A program made the translations under genes and the position numbers. DNA of 18,203 nt, from the NCBI GenBank assembly GCA_964511665.1, contig CAZEHA010000063.1, forward strand, positions 1-18,203, given 5' to 3'. How positions within the stretch are numbered: the first letter of the stretch is position 1; each line of letters opens with the position of its first letter. Of this stretch, positions 1 to 6,690 are shown piece by piece. The stretch comes from JAGOEF01 sp964511665 (GTDB lineage Bacteria; Bacteroidota; Bacteroidia; Bacteroidales; ML635J-15). The notes beneath the pieces are model-generated. The model was not told the DNA's origin. It did not search any database and saw only the letters and a list, made by a program, of their open reading frames with translations.

Positions 1-18
1 CATAGTTCACCTCTGTTC

Positions 19-271
19 TTTCCGGTAATTTAACTACCATAAAATTACAACTAATCTTTACGGTGCTAATCTAAAGGCAATGACGTTTGAGAGCCCGTCA
101 TTGCGGGGGTTGAAAACCCGAAGCAATCTGCATTGAACAGGGGTAGTTTCTCGACTCTGTATTTATGGATAGCTTCACTGCGCTTGCAATGACGTTTGGG
201 AGCCCGTTATTGCCTTTAGATTAGCACCGTAAAGATTAGTTGTAATTTTAAGGTAGTTAAATTACCGGAAA
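19..271. repeat. Nested inverted-repeat element (MITE/REP-like), 253 bp
   Basis: The outer arms at 19-85 and 205-271 are reverse complements over 67 bp with two mismatches that I can count. Inside lies a second inverted pair, CGTCATTGC at 96-104 and GCAATGACG at 186-194. A 28-bp direct repeat (77-104 and 186-213, two differences) borders the core on both sides. The core also holds a small hairpin around 100-127 (ATTGC/GCAAT enclosing GGGTT/AACCC). The core ends resemble the widespread bacterial intergenic palindromes that begin CGTCATTGCG and include GAAGCAATC. No transposase is present and no clear target-site duplication is visible. No gene lies in 1-325. A CAT at 1-3 preceded on the minus strand by AGAGGTGAACT could be the start of a gene running off the left edge, but nothing else of it is visible. 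Confidence 0.8.
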
Positions 272-282
272 TAAACTTAACC

Positions 283-318
283 AAAAAACGCCCCACTTCA
301 ATATGAAACGGGGCGTTT
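283..318 (-). terminator. Rho-independent terminator of the tRNA-Leu unit
   Basis: Read on the minus strand, a 9-bp stem (AAACGCCCC at 318-310 pairing with GGGGCGTTT at 294-286) encloses a 15-nt loop. The T-run continues through 283, giving six T in all. It starts 7 nt past the tRNA 3' end, so it most likely ends the tRNA transcript. The stem is also flanked by T on the plus strand, so it could act in both directions. Confidence 0.85.
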
Positions 319-325
319 GTTATTG

Positions 326-409
326 TGCCCAGGACAGGAATCGAACCTGCACATCCTTGCGAATACTAGTCCCTGAAACTAGCGCGTCTACCAATTCCGC
401 CACCTGGGC
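326..409 (-). tRNA. tRNA-Leu (anticodon CAG)
   Basis: On the minus strand the 7-bp acceptor stem GCCCAGG/CCTGGGC is perfect. The D arm has the usual GGCGGAATTGGTAGAC form. The anticodon stem CTAGT/ACTAG encloses loop TTCAGGG, so the anticodon is CAG, which reads CUG. A long variable arm (ATTC-GCAA-GGAT) marks a class II tRNA, and the T arm GCAGG-TTCGATT-CCTGT is canonical. The discriminator base is A, as expected for leucine. The 3' CCA is not encoded (the genome continues CAATA), so CCA must be added by nucleotidyltransferase. The gene stands alone with its own promoter and terminator. Confidence 0.97.
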
Positions 410-430
410 AGGTGGGCTGAAAAGCAGCGC

Positions 431-460
431 AAAATTACATGTTTTTTCGAAATAAAAAAG
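431..460 (-). promoter_or_regulatory. Predicted promoter of tRNA-Leu
   Basis: On the minus strand TAATTTTG (438-431) matches the Bacteroidetes -7 consensus TAnnTTTG exactly. It sits 21 nt upstream of the tRNA 5' end. The -33 element is only partial, a T-rich TTT (460-458) 19 nt upstream. This is a pattern match only; the start site is not known. Confidence 0.55.
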
Positions 461-520
461 ATACAGTAAAAAATATTCGATTTTTTTGCCGAATGTCGGT
501 TACCGAAAATATCAGAGTTG

Positions 521-551
521 TTTGGTAATTCAAAAAAATCGATTATTTTTG
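521..551 (+). promoter_or_regulatory. Predicted promoter of the rpsF-rpsR-rplI operon
   Basis: TTTG at 521-524, a 19-nt spacer and TATTTTTG at 544-551 match the Bacteroidetes housekeeping sigma consensus (TTTG-N19-21-TAnnTTTG) in full. Transcription would begin around 557, giving a leader of about 47 nt before the rpsF ATG at 604. The leader is A/T-rich and has no Shine-Dalgarno. I did not see the CCG-bulge motif of the S6:S18-binding leader known from other bacteria. Confidence 0.75.
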
Positions 552-603
552 CACCTCAAATTTTAAATGAGTTATTAACAATTTATTAAAACGAAACAAA
601 ACT

Positions 604-957
604 ATGATTAATCAGTATGAAACCGTTTTCATTGCTACTCCCGTTTTGTCTGAAGCTCAGATGAAGGAAACGGTTGACAAGTTTCGCAAAATCATCGTTG
701 CCGGTGAAGGCGAAATTGTGCACGAAGAAGATTGGGGCCTGCGCAAGCTTCAGTACCCGATTCAGAAAAAATCGACAGGCTTTTATCACCTGTTTGAGTT
801 CAGGGCCGACTCGTCATTTATCAACAAACTCGAAACCGAATACCGTCGCGACGAGCGCATCATTCGTTTTCTGAGTTTTAAGATGGACAAGAATGCCGTT
901 GAATACAGCGAGAAAAAAAGAAGTAAAAAGCAGGAAAATCAAACAAAGGAGGACTAA
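604..957 (+). CDS. rpsF: 30S ribosomal protein bS6
   Basis: The 117-residue product is a typical bS6. The N-terminus (INQYETVFIATPVL) is the family's first beta strand, followed by the helix MKETVDKFRKII. The segment EDWGLRKLQYPIQKKSTGFYHLFEF (about residues 46-70) is the family core, and RRDERIIRFLSFKMDK closes the fold. bS6 pairs with bS18 on the platform of the small subunit. The last 20 or so residues form a charged Lys/Glu-rich tail. The ATG at 604 lacks a Shine-Dalgarno, as is usual in this phylum. It is the first gene of an operon with rpsR 3 nt downstream. Its final codons (AAG GAG GAC TAA) form the Shine-Dalgarno of rpsR, so translation of the two genes may be coupled. Confidence 0.97.
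   Translation: MINQYETVFIATPVLSEAQMKETVDKFRKIIVAGEGEIVHEEDWGLRKLQYPIQKKSTGFYHLFEFRADSSFINKLETEYRRDERIIRFLSFKMDKNAVEYSEKKRSKKQENQTKED
946..952 (+). promoter_or_regulatory. Consensus Shine-Dalgarno (AAGGAGG) of rpsR
   Basis: AAGGAGG is followed by an 8-nt spacer and the ATG at 961, an ideal arrangement. It stands out because the other starts in the window have no such site: rpsF, rplI, feoB, glnA and pepD are preceded by A/T-rich sequence. It is built from the last sense codons of rpsF, where the G-ending codons AAG and GAG are used. Confidence 0.85.
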
Positions 958-960
958 GCC

Positions 961-1230
961 ATGGCACAAGCACAATCAGAAATCAGATACCTCACTCCGC
1001 CTACCGTTGAGGTGAAAAAGAAAAAATACTGCCGTTTCAAAAAAAGCGGTATTAAGTATATCGATTACAAAGATCCTCAGTTTTTAAAGAAGTTCCTCAA
1101 CGAGCAGGGTAAAATATTGCCCCGGCGCCTTACCGGAACCTCGCTGAAATATCAGAGAAAAGTGGCTCAGGCGGTGAAACGTGCACGCCATCTGGCTTTG
1201 CTACCTTATGTTGCCGATATGTTGAAATAG
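961..1230 (+). CDS. rpsR: 30S ribosomal protein bS18
   Basis: The 89-residue product has the bS18 hallmarks: a basic segment KKKKYCRFKKSG (about residues 19-30), YIDYKDPQFLKKFLNEQGKI, and the conserved RRLTGTSLKYQRKVAQAVKRARHLALLPY near the C-terminus. It binds bS6 and 16S rRNA on the platform next to the 3' end of 16S rRNA. It lies 3 nt after rpsF and 15 nt before rplI. Unlike its neighbours it has a perfect Shine-Dalgarno at 946-952. In Flavobacterium ribosome structures bS18, bS6 and bS21 form the pocket that sequesters the anti-Shine-Dalgarno, so a Shine-Dalgarno on this gene could allow feedback control. That last point is inference. Confidence 0.97.
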   Translation: MAQAQSEIRYLTPPTVEVKKKKYCRFKKSGIKYIDYKDPQFLKKFLNEQGKILPRRLTGTSLKYQRKVAQAVKRARHLALLPYVADMLK

Positions 1231-1245
1231 TAATAAATCAGAATT

Positions 1246-1695
1246 ATGGAAATCATTTTAAAACAAGATATTACCAATCTGGGTCACAAAGATGACATCG
1301 TAAAGGTAAAAGACGGATACGCCAACAACTATCTGATTCCTCAAGGAATGGCTAGTCTGGCTACTCCATCAGCAAAAAAAATGCACACCGAAAACATGAG
1401 GCAACGCGCCCACAAAGAAGAAAAACTGCGTGCCGATGCTCAGGCTTTCGCCGATAAAATCAGTTCGAAATCTTTTAAAATTGCTACCAAAGTTAGCACA
1501 ACCGGTAAAATATTTGGTTCTGTAAACACCATCATGCTTGCTGAAGCACTTGGAAAAGCCGGTTACGAAATCGATCGCAAGAATATTAAAATTCGCGAAG
1601 AAGACGTAAAAGAAGTGGGTGTTTATCATGCTAATGTAAAGGTGTATAAAGACATCAAAGTAGATATCGAATTCGAAGTTATTGCCGAAGAATAA
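1246..1695 (+). CDS. rplI: 50S ribosomal protein bL9
   Basis: The 149-residue product starts with the bL9 N-domain signature: MEIILKQDITNLGHKDDIV, then VKDGYANNYLIPQGMA (about residues 21-36). A long connecting helix rich in Lys, Glu and Ala follows (about 43-75). The C-domain includes KIFGSVNTIMLAEAL and EVGVYHANVKVYKDIKVDIEFEV. Length and domain order are normal for the family, which binds near the L1 stalk base of the large subunit. The ATG at 1246 follows an A/T-rich spacer without a Shine-Dalgarno. It is the last gene of the operon, with a strong terminator 23 nt after its stop. Confidence 0.97.
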   Translation: MEIILKQDITNLGHKDDIVKVKDGYANNYLIPQGMASLATPSAKKMHTENMRQRAHKEEKLRADAQAFADKISSKSFKIATKVSTTGKIFGSVNTIMLAEALGKAGYEIDRKNIKIREEDVKEVGVYHANVKVYKDIKVDIEFEVIAEE

Positions 1696-1718
1696 GGGTA
1701 GGTTAAAACATGAAACTG

Positions 1719-1751
1719 CAGGCCGATTGTTCTCAATTGGCCTGTTTTTTT
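1719..1751 (+). terminator. Rho-independent terminator of rpsF-rpsR-rplI
   Basis: An 11-bp stem (CAGGCCGATTG at 1719-1729 with CAATTGGCCTG at 1734-1744, one G-U pair) with a TTCT loop is followed by seven T (1745-1751). The T-run overlaps the stop codon of the converging feoB gene (1750-1752). On the minus strand the hairpin has only a weak T-rich tail, so termination of feoB here is less certain. Confidence 0.92.
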
Positions 1752-4107
1752 ACAGGAACAGTGCAGAACCAATCTGGTTAATCAGCAATGCAACTATCCA
1801 GGCCAGTGTGGTGGTGTACACAACAGTAAATGCCGACCAGACAAATTTCTCCGATTCTTTCCAAATGGCTACCACCACACCCATGCAGGGGAAATAGAGC
1901 AGTATAAACATAATAAATGCAAAGGCACTCACTTTATTGAACACGGGAGAACCCTTGTGTGGCCCCTCTCCTATTTTCTCGTTGCGCAATTTTACAGGTA
2001 GGCTTTCGGCACCGGTGCCTGTTTCTTCCTTGGCTTGATATAAAACCCCCATGGTACTTACCACAATTTCTTTGCCTGCAATACCTGTAAGAATGCTGAT
2101 GCTCATTTTCCAGTCGAAACCCAGCGGATCCATTACCGGCTGAATAAATTCTCCTATTCTGCCTATATACGACTGCTTCTGCCGCTCGGTTTCTTTTTCC
2201 ATTTCTAGAACAAAGGCTTCGTCGTCGCTTGCAGCCATACTAATCAAACTGTCGAAGTCTTTGGTATATTCCACATCGCGCGGATAATATCCCAATGCCC
2301 ATATCAGTATCGATGCCAGCAAAATAATACCTGCTATTTTCTTCAGATACTCGCGCCCACGCACCCAGGTGAAGTGCAACAGCAATTTCGACGAAGGTTT
2401 TTTGTAGGGCGGCAACTGCATTACATAGGGTATCTCCTTTTTGCGGAATATGGTTTTGTTGAACAGATAGGCAGTGATAATAGCAAATAAAATGCCGATG
2501 GCATAAATACCAAACAGCACCAATGTGGGGTTTTTCGGAAAAAAAGCAGCTATCATAAGCACATACACGGGCAATCGGGCACTGCACGACATAAATGGCA
2601 CAATGAGCATAGTCATAAGCCTGCTGCGCCTGTCGTCGAGCATTCGCGTAGCCATTACTGCCGGAACTGTACATCCAAAACCCATAATAAGCGGAATAAA
2701 CGACTTGCCGTGCAGCCCAATGCGGTGCATGTACTTATCAACCAGAAAAGCCCCCCGCGACAGGTAACCGGTAGTTTCGAGCAATCCAATGAAAAAGAAC
2801 AAAATAAATATATTGGGAATATAAACCAGAATTCCACCCACACCTCCCAACACTCCGTCGATTACAAGGCTTTTGGCAGCCCCTTCGGTCATGACGCGCT
2901 GAAATAAATCGGTAAGATAAAGAACTCCTGTTTCGAGCCAGCCCGAAGGGTATTTGCCCAATTCGAAAGTTGCGTAAAACGTAACAAATATAAAAGCGAA
3001 AAATATGGGAATCCCCCAGCGCTTATGAGTAAGAACAGCATCAATTTTGCGTTGTGTTTCTTTGGCTTTCGATGCCGAAATCACACTGATATTTTCTTTG
3101 ATACCGCCTTTTATAAAGCTCATGCGCGCTTCGTGCATGATGTCGTGCACACTGCTGTCGAAAAGTCCTTCGAGGCGGCGAATCTCTTTTTCGGTAAGGC
3201 ATTTGCGACGGTCGCAGCGGTTACAGAACGATACCTTTTCTTTGATGAACTCATCGCGCTCGAGCAAACGAAGGGCAGTAAATCGGGGCGCTACTTCTTC
3301 GTGTATGCCAATGTCGTGAATTACATGTTTAGTGAGACGTTTCAGCGTTCGTTCCGGCTCTACACCGTAGTTTATGTGAATATGACGTACCCAGGGTTCG
3401 GTGTTGTGATGTATGTTGAGCAAGGTTTTCAGAATGTGCTCACGGTCATCGTTACCCTTGTAGGCAATCAATGGAGTTCCAAGCATTTTTCCCAAATGTT
3501 CGTAGTCGAGACGTAAGCCTTTCTCGGTTAGACTGTCGAGACCCTTAACAATGAGCATCATTTTTATGTCCATATCAATATAGAAGCTTGCCAGATACAG
3601 GTCTTCCTCGAGCCTTGCCGCATCGATAACCCCAACAATTAAATCGGGATACTGTCCTGTTATCAGCTTCCGTATGGCTGTTTCGTTTTCGCCCGAACCC
3701 GAAATCGTTTGCACTTCGGGCAGGTGTGTAAGATGTATTTCGTGATCGTGATAGGGCAACTTGCAATGCCCAAAGGCCTGAAAGTCGCAGCCGAATATGT
3801 CCTTTAAAACATCGGGGTCACCAAAACTAAAGGCAGGTATTACATTGCAAAGCGCATCGATTTTTTGCTGATAATCGGGGTCGGATGCCGAAACCACCGT
3901 AACAAAAGGCGTAATACTAAGCAAGAGTTTGCGCTTACGCTTATTGCCATTAACCTGATAATACAGAAACTCGCTGTCGGCCGACTTTATTTTAATATGA
4001 ACACCATGATTCAATCCTGCTGCCATCAGCTTACGACGTATACCCCAACGTCCCGATAATCGCGCTACAATCAGGGTATCTCCGGTATGAACTTCGCTTA
4101 GTAACAT
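1750..4107 (-). CDS. feoB: FeoA-FeoB fusion, ferrous iron transporter with degenerate G domain
   Basis: The 785-residue product begins with a FeoA-like SH3 domain (about 3-73, LMAAGL core). A FeoB G domain follows (about 88-235), then the helical linker and a polytopic membrane domain (about 366-785). The membrane domain keeps the FeoB hallmarks: GFGCTVPAVMATR (Cys479), PFMSCSARLPVY (Cys508), GIAGKEIVVSTMGVLY (about 675-690) and FPCMGVVVAI (Cys741). These support Fe(II) or related metal transport across the inner membrane. The G domain is abnormal. The family P-loop GNPNxGKT is replaced by FSFGDPDVLKDIFG (about 93-106). The G3 DLPG is HLPE (128-131). The G4 NxxD is KGLD (188-191). GTP binding as in normal FeoB is therefore unlikely. 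A Cys-x2-Cys-x4-Cys cluster (295, 298, 303) sits in the linker before the membrane domain. I chose the ATG at 4107 over an upstream TTG. No other iron gene lies nearby. Confidence 0.9.
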   Translation of the reverse strand: MLLSEVHTGDTLIVARLSGRWGIRRKLMAAGLNHGVHIKIKSADSEFLYYQVNGNKRKRKLLLSITPFVTVVSASDPDYQQKIDALCNVIPAFSFGDPDVLKDIFGCDFQAFGHCKLPYHDHEIHLTHLPEVQTISGSGENETAIRKLITGQYPDLIVGVIDAARLEEDLYLASFYIDMDIKMMLIVKGLDSLTEKGLRLDYEHLGKMLGTPLIAYKGNDDREHILKTLLNIHHNTEPWVRHIHINYGVEPERTLKRLTKHVIHDIGIHEEVAPRFTALRLLERDEFIKEKVSFCNRCDRRKCLTEKEIRRLEGLFDSSVHDIMHEARMSFIKGGIKENISVISASKAKETQRKIDAVLTHKRWGIPIFFAFIFVTFYATFELGKYPSGWLETGVLYLTDLFQRVMTEGAAKSLVIDGVLGGVGGILVYIPNIFILFFFIGLLETTGYLSRGAFLVDKYMHRIGLHGKSFIPLIMGFGCTVPAVMATRMLDDRRSRLMTMLIVPFMSCSARLPVYVLMIAAFFPKNPTLVLFGIYAIGILFAIITAYLFNKTIFRKKEIPYVMQLPPYKKPSSKLLLHFTWVRGREYLKKIAGIILLASILIWALGYYPRDVEYTKDFDSLISMAASDDEAFVLEMEKETERQKQSYIGRIGEFIQPVMDPLGFDWKMSISILTGIAGKEIVVSTMGVLYQAKEETGTGAESLPVKLRNEKIGEGPHKGSPVFNKVSAFAFIMFILLYFPCMGVVVAIWKESEKFVWSAFTVVYTTTLAWIVALLINQIGSALFL

Positions 4108-4124
4108 AGACAAAAATCAAAAAG

Positions 4125-4156
4125 CAAATTTAAAATAATTCTAAATAAGAACACAA
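4125..4156 (-). promoter_or_regulatory. Predicted promoter of feoB
   Basis: On the minus strand TTG (4156-4154), a 21-nt spacer and TAAATTTG (4132-4125) fit the Bacteroidetes consensus, with a perfect -7. The -7 ends 17 nt before the ATG at 4107, so the mRNA leader would be only about 10 nt. I see no convincing Fur or DtxR operator palindrome here. Confidence 0.55.
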
Positions 4157-4222
4157 TAAAATCATTTTTAATTCATATAAACGCTTAATTTGTTTTGTTT
4201 GATTATTTTCGTAAAAAAAAAG

Positions 4223-4876
4223 ATGCTGGGAGATGTATTGCTTATTACCGACAAACACAGGCAGGCTGCCGAACAATTGGTTGCAGCACTGTTACCTCTG
4301 CGCAAGCCGCGCATGGTGTTGGCTATTTCGGGGGAATCGGGCAGCGGTAAATCGGAGCTGGCGCATTGTATCGGCAAATTGCTGGTAAAAGCCCATGGCA
4401 TTCCTGCCAAAATTATTCACTCCGATAATTACTATAAAGTTCATCCGCATGAGCGTACACAATGGCGCACAGAACACGGTTTCGATGCCGTGGGGATGAG
4501 CGAGCTCGACTGGGAACGCTTAAACGCCAATGTGAATGCATTCCGAAAAGGCGAAATTGCCGAAATGCCTTGCATCGATATTGTTCCCGACGAACCCGAC
4601 ACGCTGATTACCGATTTTTCGAAAATTGATTTTTTAATTATCGATGGGTTATACGCCCTCAATACTCAGGGAGTTGATGTGGGAGTGTTTATAACGCTGA
4701 CTTATCACGAAACCAAAAAAGCACAAGCCGACAGGGGAAAAGAACCCGTGAACGAGTTCAGATGGAAGGTGCTCGAACGCGAACACCTCGAGGTGCAATC
4801 GCTAAAAGGAAAGGCCGATATTTTGATCGACAACAATTATTCATTATCGTTTCTAAAAAACAAATCTAAACTATGA
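4223..4876 (+). CDS. Uridine-kinase-like P-loop kinase
   Basis: The 217-residue product belongs to the uridine kinase/phosphoribulokinase family of P-loop kinases. It has a perfect Walker A (GESGSGKS, residues 37-44), the substrate-side motif HSDNYYKV (66-73) resembling the Asp-Ser-Tyr-Tyr motif of Udk, EHGFDAVGMSELDWERL matching the Udk HPDAFD region, and a Walker-B-like strand FLIIDGLYAL (137-146). The substrate cannot be fixed from sequence; a nucleoside or a sugar-phosphate is possible. An in-frame TTG at 4190 would add 11 residues, but the ATG at 4223 is preferred. A -7-like TATTTTCG at 4204-4211 lies just upstream of that ATG, though no good -33 element accompanies it. Its stop overlaps the next start by 4 bp (ATGA), so it is translationally coupled to the amylase-like lipoprotein gene. 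That suggests a link to carbohydrate metabolism. Confidence 0.8.
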   Translation: MLGDVLLITDKHRQAAEQLVAALLPLRKPRMVLAISGESGSGKSELAHCIGKLLVKAHGIPAKIIHSDNYYKVHPHERTQWRTEHGFDAVGMSELDWERLNANVNAFRKGEIAEMPCIDIVPDEPDTLITDFSKIDFLIIDGLYALNTQGVDVGVFITLTYHETKKAQADRGKEPVNEFRWKVLEREHLEVQSLKGKADILIDNNYSLSFLKNKSKL

Positions 4877-6660
4877 GAATATTCTGTATTGCAGCGCCAG
4901 TAGCTGTTTTTTTCTTCTTTTTTGTGGGATGCAGTGGCAATAAATCGTCGCAACCTGAATATGTTTACGATGCTGTTGATTGTGTGTTTACCCCATTGGT
5001 GCTGCACCCCGGCGAGAATATTATTTTCACAAAGACTTACTTTAGCGATGTAACGCTTGTCGACTCAATACGATTTTCTCAAGCCGGCTTTGCCGAGATT
5101 AGTGCCGACCTAAAAAAAATTGTGATTACTCCCGACTTCGAGCAGTTGCGCCCTCTCACCGAAATTGTATTTTATGTAGATGGGCATCCCTATTCGTTGC
5201 TGTGTAAGAAAGCCGCTATGGTAAAAACCACATTTTCGGTTGACGTAAGCCGCGACCTCAATTACAATAAAGTGTTTCTGGCCGGCGATTTCAACGGGTG
5301 GCGCAGCAATCACACTCCGCTAACTTTTGAAGGACACCGTTGGGCTGCCTATTTGTTTCTCGAGCCCGGAGAATATGCCTATCGCATTGTAGGCGACGAT
5401 AAAAACGTATTTGTGGCCAATGTGCGCGATTCGGTTCGCAATGCCGATGGTGGATATAATTATATTAAAAAGGTACGCGATAGGTTTACCAAAACGCCGG
5501 TGATAAGCCTGAAGTCGTTGAGCAATGGCAAACTGCACATTGTCAGCAATCAGGAAATTACCGAGTATTTTTTCTATTGGCAAAACATGCGTATCCCTGT
5601 AAAACTTTCGCAACTCGACGAAGAAAACTATTATCTCGAGATTCCCGAATCGGCAAGGGCGGTAAAAAACTCGCTGATACGCGTGTATGCATTCAACCGC
5701 AACGGAATATCGAACGATTTAATTATTCCTCTGATTCAGGGTGAAATTCAGCCCGGCATGGGGAAATATGCCAAATTCGACCAAACCACAATGGCTTTGC
5801 TCTTGCCCGAAAACACATATCGCGAGCAGGCAGAACAACTCATAAGTAGTGGTTTTTTTGAGAACACCGGAATTACCGCAGTATTGCACAGCAACGTGAA
5901 TTCGTTTTCCGATGCTGCATTTATCGGATCAGGGCAATTGCCGCAGCATCCTCTTACCTGTGTATTGGGTTTCGACTGTAGCGAAAATTTGTCGGATGCG
6001 ATAAAACTCTTCAATGTGCCCCAAACAACATTTGCCATGTTCGACTCGAAACTGTTTGCCGACAGCTATCTTACGTTCAACGACGACAGTTTTTCGTTTG
6101 AACTATTGGCCGAGTCGTTGCGATATTCAATGCGAAGCTATGGCTACAACCACCTGCTTGGCAACCTGTTGCCCGATGTGCTGAAAAGCAATGCCGGCAG
6201 CGAGTTGAACGATTTACCCGAAGAACAGCTGAAAATGCTGCAGTTGTTTGCTCTCAATATTAGCCTTCCGGGAATACCCTGCATGATGAGCAGCCACTCA
6301 AGCCTCGAGGCCTTGCAGACTTTCGACGAAACTGCAGCATCGAACAAGTCGCTTGTTTCGGTGGTAATGAAATTGCTCGAATTGCGTCGCAATAATATGT
6401 CGGTGGTTTTTGGCGATTTCAAAATTCTTGAAGCCACACGCTACGGTTTTATTTATCAGCGCAAGTTTCTTGATAATGTAGTGATAGTGGCATTCAATAA
6501 ATCATCGTTCAGGCAGATGATGGGTGTTAACTTATCTGACATACCGGTTCACACACAATTCAAGTCGCATTTTGGGCATTTGAACAAACAGTCGGAACTA
6601 TATGTTCGTTTCGATTTACCTCCACATTCCTTCGAAGTACTCACATCTGTTAAGAACTGA
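4873..6660 (+). CDS. Lipoprotein with CBM48-like domain and degenerate GH13 (pseudo-amylase)
   Basis: The 595-residue product has a lipoprotein signal peptide (hydrophobic 5-19, lipobox FVGC, Cys20). A beta-rich region follows, then a glycogen-binding/CBM48-like E-set domain (about 117-185) with the motif KVFLAGDFNGWRSNHTPL. A further beta domain runs to about 290. The rest looks like a shrunken alpha-amylase. LFALNISLPGIPCMM (458-472) matches the end of the GH13 barrel. LLELRRNNMSVVFGDFKIL (501-519) and the terminal LPPHSFEVL match domain C. Barrel strands 1-7 are mostly missing: only about 160 residues lie between the beta domain and this point, against about 300 in normal enzymes. No DGFRxD nucleophile motif or catalytic Glu is visible, and the NHD motif seems replaced by GNLLPD (430-435). 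It is probably a starch or glycan-binding surface protein. It overlaps the kinase gene by 4 bp and precedes an intact GH13 gene by 30 bp. Confidence 0.75.
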   Translation: MRIFCIAAPVAVFFFFFVGCSGNKSSQPEYVYDAVDCVFTPLVLHPGENIIFTKTYFSDVTLVDSIRFSQAGFAEISADLKKIVITPDFEQLRPLTEIVFYVDGHPYSLLCKKAAMVKTTFSVDVSRDLNYNKVFLAGDFNGWRSNHTPLTFEGHRWAAYLFLEPGEYAYRIVGDDKNVFVANVRDSVRNADGGYNYIKKVRDRFTKTPVISLKSLSNGKLHIVSNQEITEYFFYWQNMRIPVKLSQLDEENYYLEIPESARAVKNSLIRVYAFNRNGISNDLIIPLIQGEIQPGMGKYAKFDQTTMALLLPENTYREQAEQLISSGFFENTGITAVLHSNVNSFSDAAFIGSGQLPQHPLTCVLGFDCSENLSDAIKLFNVPQTTFAMFDSKLFADSYLTFNDDSFSFELLAESLRYSMRSYGYNHLLGNLLPDVLKSNAGSELNDLPEEQLKMLQLFALNISLPGIPCMMSSHSSLEALQTFDETAASNKSLVSVVMKLLELRRNNMSVVFGDFKILEATRYGFIYQRKFLDNVVIVAFNKSSFRQMMGVNLSDIPVHTQFKSHFGHLNKQSELYVRFDLPPHSFEVLTSVKN

Positions 6661-6690
6661 TATTAGCCACTATTCCCAATAAGCAGAAGC

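Noticed and set aside
1..18. Start of a minus-strand gene at the left edge (CAT at 1-3 with a Shine-Dalgarno-like AGAGGTGA)
   Set aside because: Only the start codon would be inside the window, so coding cannot be supported.
552..603. S6:S18-binding leader RNA upstream of rpsF
   Set aside because: The leader is A/T-rich and lacks the CCG-containing loop and bulge of the known motif. Only a 4-bp stem can be drawn.
1750..4107. FeoB as a decaying pseudogene
   Set aside because: The frame is open over its whole length and the membrane-domain motifs are intact. The G domain is altered by substitution rather than by frameshift or deletion.
4190..4222. TTG-initiated extension of the kinase gene
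   Set aside because: It adds 11 residues with no family match and runs through a promoter-like -7 element. The ATG at 4223 is a normal start for this family.
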